Program-made: the position numbers and the translations under genes | Notes under the pieces: model-generated | Seen by the model: only the letters and a program-made list of their open reading frames with translations | The model's database searches: none | What the model was told of the DNA's origin: nothing | Shown: positions 1 to 5,877 of the stretch, piece after piece | Layout: each line of letters starts with the position of its first letter | Position numbering within the stretch: the stretch's first letter is position 1 | Assembly (NCBI GenBank): GCA_003224195.1 | Contig: QHYP01000178.1 | Location: 1 to 5,877 of the forward strand | Reading direction: 5' to 3' | Length of the DNA stretch: 5,877 nt | Origin: Acidobacteriota bacterium | GTDB taxonomy: Bacteria > Acidobacteriota > Terriglobia > Acidiferrales > UBA7541

Positions 1-1899
<1,899 letters not shown>

Positions 1900-2012
1900 A
1901 AGAAATACTTTCCGTTGACGCGGTCACGGCCGCAGGCGTTTAGGTTTCAGCAGAGTAGTGGTGGCTGTGGAAAGACACAATGGGCACGAGAGATTTCCCC
2001 CGCGCCCGCCAA

Positions 2013-2038
2013 AACTCGGGTGTCTTTTCGCCTGAGTT
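2013..2038 (-). terminator. possible Rho-independent terminator of the DinB-fold gene, overlapping its stop codon
   Basis: AACTCGGG (2013-2020) pairs with CCTGAGTT (2031-2038) across a 10-base loop. This gives an 8-bp stem with one G-T pair. Read on the minus strand, the stem ends in GAGTTTT followed by GG, so the T-run is only four bases. The stem includes part of the gene's TAA codon (2037-2039). It would also sit downstream of the plus-strand SSP411 gene, but no T-run follows on that strand. The short T-run keeps confidence low. Confidence 0.35.
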
Positions 2039-2612
2039 ACTTCTTTGGGCGCGATTCGGGCGGCACCATCCCGTTGATCCGGTAATAGACGACCAACTGG
2101 CCGTAGTGTTCGCCCGAGTGCTCGATCAAGCCGTAGGCCAGATCGGTCAGCCTGTACTGCCGGGCGGTTCCCGGATACTGGATGATACTCGCCATTCCCG
2201 CGTCGCCCTTGGCTTTAATCAGGTTGGCGCCGTCTTCCACGCACTTTCTCACAAACGCAATCACTTGGGCCTTAGTCTTTAGCTCATCGGGCTTCGGGTC
2301 GTCGCCGTACCGCGCCTTTTGCCCCTGTGCCGCGTCGGTAAAGAAATACATGGACGCCGAAGCATGCAACAGTTGCGCGACAAAGCTCCGTGAATCGGGA
2401 TTCGGTTTGTAGTCGTATTTGTCTTCCGGCAAGTCTTCGGCGATGGCAATTAGTTTCCGGCCGGTATCGTTCCATCGCTGTAGAATCGCTTCGGAAGGGC
2501 TCGGGGCCGGCTTGGGCGCCTCCGCCTTTTTGGGTGCTTCCTGGGCCAGCGCAGGACTCGCCAACAGCCATGCGGCCAGCGCTAACGCGCAAATCGAGAG
2601 TGCTCGGTTCAT
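2037..2612 (-). CDS. exported DinB-superfamily protein
   Basis: The product has 191 residues. It starts at ATG (2610-2612), preceded by a strong Shine-Dalgarno. Residues 1-23 form a typical Sec signal peptide (short basic start, hydrophobic core, ALA before Gln24). A Lys/Ala/Pro-rich linker covers about 25-40. A DinB-type four-helix fold follows: 'ILQRWNDTGRKLIAIAEDLPEDKY', then SFVAQLLHASASM with His83, then LIEHSGEHYGQLVVYYRINGMVPP with His165 and His169 in an HxxxH arrangement. These three histidines match the metal-binding set known for DinB/YfiT-like proteins, so the metal site looks intact. Many DinB-fold enzymes are metal-dependent thiol transferases; the substrate here cannot be told. 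A signal peptide is common for such proteins in Acidobacteriota (from memory) and implies a periplasmic location. The gene is transcribed divergently from the phosphoesterase and alone in its direction here. Confidence 0.9.
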   Translation of the reverse strand: MNRALSICALALAAWLLASPALAQEAPKKAEAPKPAPSPSEAILQRWNDTGRKLIAIAEDLPEDKYDYKPNPDSRSFVAQLLHASASMYFFTDAAQGQKARYGDDPKPDELKTKAQVIAFVRKCVEDGANLIKAKGDAGMASIIQYPGTARQYRLTDLAYGLIEHSGEHYGQLVVYYRINGMVPPESRPKK

Positions 2613-2619
2613 CTTCCCT

Positions 2620-2627
2620 TCACCTCC
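2620..2627 (-). promoter_or_regulatory. Shine-Dalgarno of the DinB-fold gene
   Basis: On the minus strand GGAGGTGA lies 7 bases before the ATG at 2612. It is close to the full anti-Shine-Dalgarno complement and fixes this start. Confidence 0.85.
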
Positions 2628-2647
2628 GTCAGATTAGCTTCCGGATA

Positions 2648-2661
2648 CGTCCTTTTGGACG
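2648..2661 (-). repeat. small perfect inverted repeat in the leader of the DinB-fold gene
   Basis: CGTCC and GGACG form a 5-bp stem around TTTT. The loop would be AAAA in the minus-strand transcript. It lies about 36-49 bases upstream of the start codon, within the predicted 5' leader. No T-run follows on either strand, so it is not a normal terminator. It may be chance. Confidence 0.35.
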
Positions 2662-2730
2662 GACTTCCCGCCGAGTCGTTTCAAGCAACGAAAGGCAAAC
2701 CCTGCCGCCGTCCGAGGCTCAGAGCCACTG

Positions 2731-2759
2731 ATGATACTCAGGAACCAGTGTTGTGTCAC
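2731..2759 (-). promoter_or_regulatory. predicted sigma70-type promoter of the DinB-fold gene
   Basis: On the minus strand, GTGACA (2754-2759, 5 of 6 to TTGACA) and TATCAT (2731-2736, 5 of 6 to TATAAT) are separated by exactly 17 bases. Transcription would start near 2724, giving a leader of about 110 bases. The hexamers and spacing are seen directly; activity is inferred. Confidence 0.6.
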
Positions 2760-2783
2760 ACGGGGTCGCCTTTTTCGGGAACA

Positions 2784-2792
2784 TGCTAAAAT
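2784..2792 (+). promoter_or_regulatory. predicted extended -10 promoter of the metallophosphoesterase gene
   Basis: TGCTAAAAT contains TAAAAT (5 of 6 to TATAAT) with the TGn extension. The matching -35 position, around 2764-2769, is poor (GGTCGC), as is often the case for extended -10 promoters. The start would be near 2799, leaving a leader of about 24 bases before the TTG at 2823. Confidence 0.45.
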
Positions 2793-2807
2793 TCCGAGGT
2801 TACCTCT

Positions 2808-2812
2808 GGGGG
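2808..2812 (+). promoter_or_regulatory. weak ribosome binding site for the TTG start at 2823
   Basis: GGGGG ends 10 bases before the TTG. An in-frame TGA at 2817-2819 excludes any earlier start, so translation begins at TTG 2823 or at a later codon inside the first membrane helix. Confidence 0.45.
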
Positions 2813-2822
2813 CGCTTGAAAT

Positions 2823-4148
2823 TTGAACGCAGGCTGGCTGTTGTTTCAAATTGCGGTTGGGCTGGGTATCCTGACGCTGTTGTTCCTCTCACAGCGATTC
2901 TGGCACCGGGCTATCTGGCGGTTCGCTTCCCATCTTCGCAGCGCTTGGATGCGCGTGGCGCTGCGGCTGGTGTGGCTCGGAGTGCTGGCGCTCATGGTCG
3001 CCGCGTTTGTGGATGCCGCGCGGATGCGGCAAAGCCACGACTTCCATTTCCGCGGCCCCATTCTGCTTGCCGCAGGCCTTTGGTTTTCGAGCGCGCTGTT
3101 CGCCTATTTGGCGGTGAAGGCCATACACGGTGTCGAGCGCCTCTGGCGTTGGATTCATTGGTCTGCGCTGAAGCTGGCACCTGCCGGCAAGCCGCCTCAC
3201 CCGGCTGCCCCGGAAATCGTCAAGGACCCCTCGCGCCGCTATTTTTTCCGCACCGCGACTTTCCTGGCGGGTACTGCGCCCTTTCTGACCGCTGTCTATG
3301 GGTTCGCCGCCGAACGCCTCCGCTACCGCACTCTCCGAGTGGAAGTTCCCGTCCCCAACCTGCCGCCGGCGCTCGACGGCTTGCGCATCGCCCAGCTCAG
3401 CGACATCCACCTAAGCGGCTTCATGACGCGTGAGGACCTTCGCCGGGCCGTGGACATGGCCAACGAACTCGGCGCAGACCTGGCTGTCGTAACCGGCGAT
3501 TTCATCACTGGCGCCGCCGACCCGCTCGCCGACTGCATCGAAGAGCTGCGCGGGCTGCGCGCGCCGTTGGGCATTTGGGGCTGCAACGGCAATCATGAGA
3601 TCTATGCGCGCGCCGAAGACGCGGCGCAAGGGCTGTTCGCGCAAGCGGGCATGAAGCTGCTTCGCCAGGAAAACGTGCAGCTCGCCTTCCGGGGCGCCCC
3701 GTTCAACCTCATCGGCGTGGATTACCAGCGCGAACGCGGGCCGAATGGCCGCCGCCTGAAGATGCTTTCCCATGTCGAACCGCTGGTGCGTCGCGACATG
3801 CCCAATATCGTTCTTTCGCACAATCCGAATTCCTTCACTCGCGCGGCCGAACTCGGGATTGAGCTGACTCTTGCCGGCCATACACATGGCGGCCAGGTCC
3901 AGGTGGAGATTCTCGACCACAGCTTCAGCCCCGCGCGCTTCATCACCGACTATATCGCCGGCCTGTTCCAGCGACCGCTCTTCGCCCCCGCGGTGAACAC
4001 GCTCGGCGGGCCGCAACTGTTGCTCGCCAATGCGGCGACTTCAGGACTCGCCAGCCTTTACGTGAATCGCGGACTGGGCACGGTCGGCGCGCCAGTACGG
4101 CTCGGCGTTCCGCCGGAGATCACGCTGCTCGTTCTCCGCCGCGCCTAG
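2823..4148 (+). CDS. membrane-anchored calcineurin-like metallophosphoesterase (YkuE/YaeI type) with internal Tat-like segment
   Basis: The product has 441 residues from a TTG start. Membrane helices are seen at about 6-23, 45-63 and 79-99. A fourth hydrophobic segment (about 145-162) directly follows SRRYFFRT (137-144), a twin-arginine-like motif. The catalytic domain (about 187-441) has the metal ligands of the superfamily: DIH (Asp194, His196), GD (Asp226), GNHE (Asn257, His258), a lone His in LSHNPNS (His333), and GHTHGG (His353, His355). The C-terminal YVNRGLGTVGAPVRLGVPPEI is typical of the YkuE/YaeI group, some members of which act on lipid-linked or other phosphodiester substrates. 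Loop charges put the Tat-like motif in the cytoplasm and the enzyme domain in the periplasm. Helices 1-3 are an addition compared with B. subtilis YkuE, which, as known from the literature, is a Tat substrate. The enzyme class is very sure; the substrate is unknown. It converges with the minus-strand gene ending at 4171. Confidence 0.93.
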   Translation: MNAGWLLFQIAVGLGILTLLFLSQRFWHRAIWRFASHLRSAWMRVALRLVWLGVLALMVAAFVDAARMRQSHDFHFRGPILLAAGLWFSSALFAYLAVKAIHGVERLWRWIHWSALKLAPAGKPPHPAAPEIVKDPSRRYFFRTATFLAGTAPFLTAVYGFAAERLRYRTLRVEVPVPNLPPALDGLRIAQLSDIHLSGFMTREDLRRAVDMANELGADLAVVTGDFITGAADPLADCIEELRGLRAPLGIWGCNGNHEIYARAEDAAQGLFAQAGMKLLRQENVQLAFRGAPFNLIGVDYQRERGPNGRRLKMLSHVEPLVRRDMPNIVLSHNPNSFTRAAELGIELTLAGHTHGGQVQVEILDHSFSPARFITDYIAGLFQRPLFAPAVNTLGGPQLLLANAATSGLASLYVNRGLGTVGAPVRLGVPPEITLLVLRRA

Positions 4149-4170
4149 CGAATTCGTCCAGATTCGCCCT

Positions 4171-5037
4171 CTACTTCTTCTTGAGGAGAGACCGTACGCG
4201 CGCCACTTCCCCCATGGGCAGCCAATCCCCCTGCCTCAAGCAGGTGTATGCGTCCACTTGGGAGCCTCCCAGCTCGGCCGTGGGCGCACCGGAGACCTGA
4301 TCCTTTTTCAAGAAGAAGATTCCCTGCTGATGTTTCTCGAACCTGGGAGAGTTGGCCCAAGCCACATCCCTGGAGCCCGGAAACCGAACGACCATCCTGT
4401 TCTTCTTGACTTTTGCACCCTTGAGGGTTGATTGGATTTGGAGGACGGCTTCATGCCAGTCGGGGCTGTGTTCGGTGACGCGATAAGGGACGGCGGCCGA
4501 CTTGGGCACCTTCCACGGGTGAACATCGGTGATGCGCCCGGCCACGACGAAGTCCGCCGAGGCGATCCGGTCTCGCAGCTCTTGATCGCTGATCTGCTGT
4601 TGCATCTGCGCAAAGGATCTTTCGGCCGCGCTGCCTCCTGCCCTGGCCTTCCCGCCGCCGGGTTTGACCTCATGGCCCAATTCCCTTACCGCTACGCCAG
4701 AACCAAAGATCCAGCCGTCTGTATAAAATGTCGCCTGGGTGCCTTCGTGGAACGCCGATGGGTCCTTCACCTCAACGGTGACGCTATCACCCTTCTTCAG
4801 CGAAACGGCAGAGGGCTTCTTCAGGACGGAGTCAACGCGAACGACAATCGTCTGCGCCGATTTCGGAACGTCCGCGAAGGAGGTGGCCCCGAGCTGGCTG
4901 ACCGTGCCTGCAAAGACGATGGTCGCTTGCTTGACAACGGCACCCTGGATCTGCGTCCCTTGCGGGAGCGCTGCGGCTGCGGGCGTAAACAGGGTCACGC
5001 ACAGGATGCCTTGACGGAAGAATGACGAAGAATTCAA
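4171..5037 (-). CDS. secreted protein of unknown function with two related domains
   Basis: The product has 288 residues. It starts at TTG (5035-5037) with AGAGAGG (5043-5049) five bases before it. Residues 1 to about 23 form a signal peptide (hydrophobic FFRQGILCVTLFTPAAAA), so it is probably exported. I do not recognise the family. Two halves look alike. The first (about 37-106) reads TIVFAGTVSQLG, VPKSA, VVRVDSVLKKP, KKGDSVTVEV, GTQATFYTD. The second (about 158-246) reads DFVVAGRITDVH, VPKSA, VLQIQSTLKGAKV, KKNRMVVRFP, QGIFFLKKD. A Gly/Ala-rich then helical linker (about 126-156) joins them. The pattern 'VVAG-V ... V-VLKG ... V-V ... G--A-FFL' recalls beta-barrel modules of OB/NTR-like exported proteins, but that is only a resemblance. 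No catalytic motif is visible. It lies 40 bases downstream of the beta-propeller gene on the same strand, so co-transcription is likely. Confidence 0.8.
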   Translation of the reverse strand: MNSSSFFRQGILCVTLFTPAAAALPQGTQIQGAVVKQATIVFAGTVSQLGATSFADVPKSAQTIVVRVDSVLKKPSAVSLKKGDSVTVEVKDPSAFHEGTQATFYTDGWIFGSGVAVRELGHEVKPGGGKARAGGSAAERSFAQMQQQISDQELRDRIASADFVVAGRITDVHPWKVPKSAAVPYRVTEHSPDWHEAVLQIQSTLKGAKVKKNRMVVRFPGSRDVAWANSPRFEKHQQGIFFLKKDQVSGAPTAELGGSQVDAYTCLRQGDWLPMGEVARVRSLLKKK

Positions 5038-5042
5038 AAGCG

Positions 5043-5049
5043 CCTCTCT
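5043..5049 (-). promoter_or_regulatory. Shine-Dalgarno supporting the TTG start of the two-domain secreted protein
   Basis: On the minus strand AGAGAGG is followed by CGCTT and then TTG. The good match and short spacing make this non-ATG start the best choice. The next alternative, a GTG, would cut into the signal peptide. Confidence 0.65.
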
Positions 5050-5077
5050 TTCCCCAGCGCCTCGACGGAAACCCGCT

Positions 5078-5877
5078 TCACGGAATCACCGGAACACTGA
5101 AATAGAATGGATCAATGGAAATCGCCACGGGGTTGCCCGACCCATCGGTGAGCGTCTTCGTGCTGAAGTTCGCCGCCCGCTGGTAGGTCACGCCCTGCGG
5201 GAAATTAGCAAGGTCCGGCATGTTGCTGGCGCAAAAAACGCCACGGAACTCGTTGCCCACGGAAAGCAAATAGTCGTAGTCTCCCAGATACGGCAGGAAC
5301 TGCTCAGCCGGAGCATTTGCGGGGACATTCGCGAGGATAATGTCCTGGATGGTTGCGAACGCGTTGCGCGATTGGACCAAATGAGTGACCCAGCGCCCGC
5401 TGGCCAGTTGCTGATAGAGAAGACCGGCGACGCCGTCGCTGGCCACGGCCAACGCGATGTTCGTCGCATCCTTGATCGTCGTATGGGGTAAGTCCGAATT
5501 GGACCACGTCACGCCTCGGTCGGCCGAACGCCGCACATGGAGCGTGTAGATATCCCCGTTGCCGACGCGGTCTGCCCAACCCACATACACTGTGGAGCCG
5601 TTGCTTGGATCCACGGCGATGGAAAGCGTGGAGCCGATGCGTTCCTGCCCCAGTGTGGGCGCATTCGACCACGGGATGGAGACCCCCTGGACGACCAGCC
5701 GGCCCGGCAGATTGTCCGATGGGTCTTTCAAAGCCTGGAAAGGGTTTGAGCCGGCCCCGCCAGCATCATCCCGAACAACAACGACGTCACTGGTAGCGGT
5801 TTTGCCGTCAAATTTGCGCCAGCCGAAGAAGGCTGCGTAGACGGTATTGTCGCTGGCGACCGCCGGACGGATGGATG
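5078..5877 (-). CDS. BNR/Asp-box beta-propeller (sialidase-like) protein, C-terminal part; 5' partial
   Basis: About 265 codons are visible before the TGA at 5078-5080; the frame stays open to the right edge, so the N-terminus is outside the window. Propeller-like repeats are seen. One is PAVASDNTVYAAFFGW followed by DVVVVRDDGAGG (about 5750-5866). The next is IAVDPSNGSTVYVGWADR followed by a perfect Asp-box SADRGVTW (5504-5527). A third is IALAVASDGVAGLLYQQL. The end, LGDYDYLLSVGNEFRGVFCASNMPDLANFP then GVTYQRAANF, resembles the C-termini of BNR-repeat proteins (from memory). The Asp-box is a structural turn, so catalytic sialidase activity cannot be claimed: the active-site arginines and tyrosine would need the missing part. 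It is likely exported, like others of this kind, but no signal peptide is in view. A TTG at 5729-5731 is internal, not the start. It is the upstream partner of the two-domain secreted protein gene. Confidence 0.83.
   Translation of the reverse strand, partial: SIRPAVASDNTVYAAFFGWRKFDGKTATSDVVVVRDDAGGAGSNPFQALKDPSDNLPGRLVVQGVSIPWSNAPTLGQERIGSTLSIAVDPSNGSTVYVGWADRVGNGDIYTLHVRRSADRGVTWSNSDLPHTTIKDATNIALAVASDGVAGLLYQQLASGRWVTHLVQSRNAFATIQDIILANVPANAPAEQFLPYLGDYDYLLSVGNEFRGVFCASNMPDLANFPQGVTYQRAANFSTKTLTDGSGNPVAISIDPFYFSVPVIP

Larger units (their letters stand above)
2613..2822. other. divergent intergenic region between the DinB-fold gene and the phosphoesterase gene
   Basis: These 210 bases contain no credible coding sequence. 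They hold the leader and promoter of the minus-strand gene, a short hairpin sequence (CGTCC, TTTT, GGACG at 2648-2661) inside that leader, short repeats around the minus-strand promoter, and the probable promoter and ribosome site of the plus-strand gene. Confidence 0.8.

Noticed and set aside
2752..2760. TGTGTCACA palindrome as a CRP/FNR-type operator
   Set aside because: The known sites need half-sites separated by about 4-6 bases. Here the arms are separated by one base, and the sequence is largely explained as the minus-strand -35.
3411..4016. A 201-codon minus-strand open frame inside the phosphoesterase gene
   Set aside because: It is the complement of clearly conserved catalytic-domain sequence (DIH, GNHE, GHTHGG), so it is a shadow frame.
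4149..4170. A shared terminator between the convergent stop codons
   Set aside because: Only 22 bases lie here. GAAT/ATTC arms are four bases long and no T-run follows, so no terminator is supported.
4432..5025. A 197-codon plus-strand open frame opposite the two-domain secreted protein
   Set aside because: The minus-strand frame has a signal peptide, a Shine-Dalgarno and internal duplicated domains. The plus-strand product shows none of these.
5729..5731. TTG as start codon of the beta-propeller gene
   Set aside because: The same frame continues open to the window edge with propeller-like sequence (for example VASDNTVYAAFFGW), so this codon is internal.

Overview
The window looks like an ordinary chromosomal stretch of a GC-rich bacterium. 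Protein style suggests Acidobacteriota (Solibacter/Terriglobia-like): an SSP411-type thioredoxin-fold protein with WCHWCH, a secreted DinB-fold protein, and a BNR-repeat protein ending in a 'NFP-GVTYQR' style tail. This is judged from recalled family resemblance, not a search, so the phylum is a moderate-confidence inference. I see no phage, transposon, CRISPR, tRNA or rRNA sequence.

Layout. (1) Bases 1-1943, plus strand: a YyaL/SSP411 (DUF255) family gene. Its start lies off the left edge. Its reading frame is broken near 1350-1360: homology runs in frame 1 up to the break and resumes in frame 3 to the stop at 1941-1943. (2) 2037-2612, minus strand: an exported DinB-fold protein with an intact three-histidine set and a strong Shine-Dalgarno. 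(3) 2613-2822: a 210-base divergent intergenic region. It holds a good sigma70-type promoter for the DinB gene and a probable extended -10 promoter for the gene to its right. (4) 2823-4148, plus strand: a membrane-anchored calcineurin-like metallophosphoesterase of the YkuE/YaeI type, with three extra N-terminal membrane helices before an internal twin-arginine (Tat-like) segment. (5) 4171-5037, minus strand: a secreted protein of unknown function built from two related halves. (6) 5078 to the right edge, minus strand: the C-terminal part of a BNR/Asp-box beta-propeller (sialidase-like) protein. It lies 40 bases upstream of the previous gene and is probably in one transcript with it.

How they relate. 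Genes 3 and 4 converge with only 22 bases between stop codons. The DinB-fold protein, the metallophosphoesterase catalytic domain and the two-domain protein all appear to act outside the cytoplasm, and the beta-propeller probably does too. Nothing ties them into one pathway. I did not find convincing evidence for a novel multi-gene system. The points most worth checking are the frame break in the SSP411 gene, the buried Tat-like motif in the phosphoesterase, and the internal duplication in the secreted hypothetical protein.
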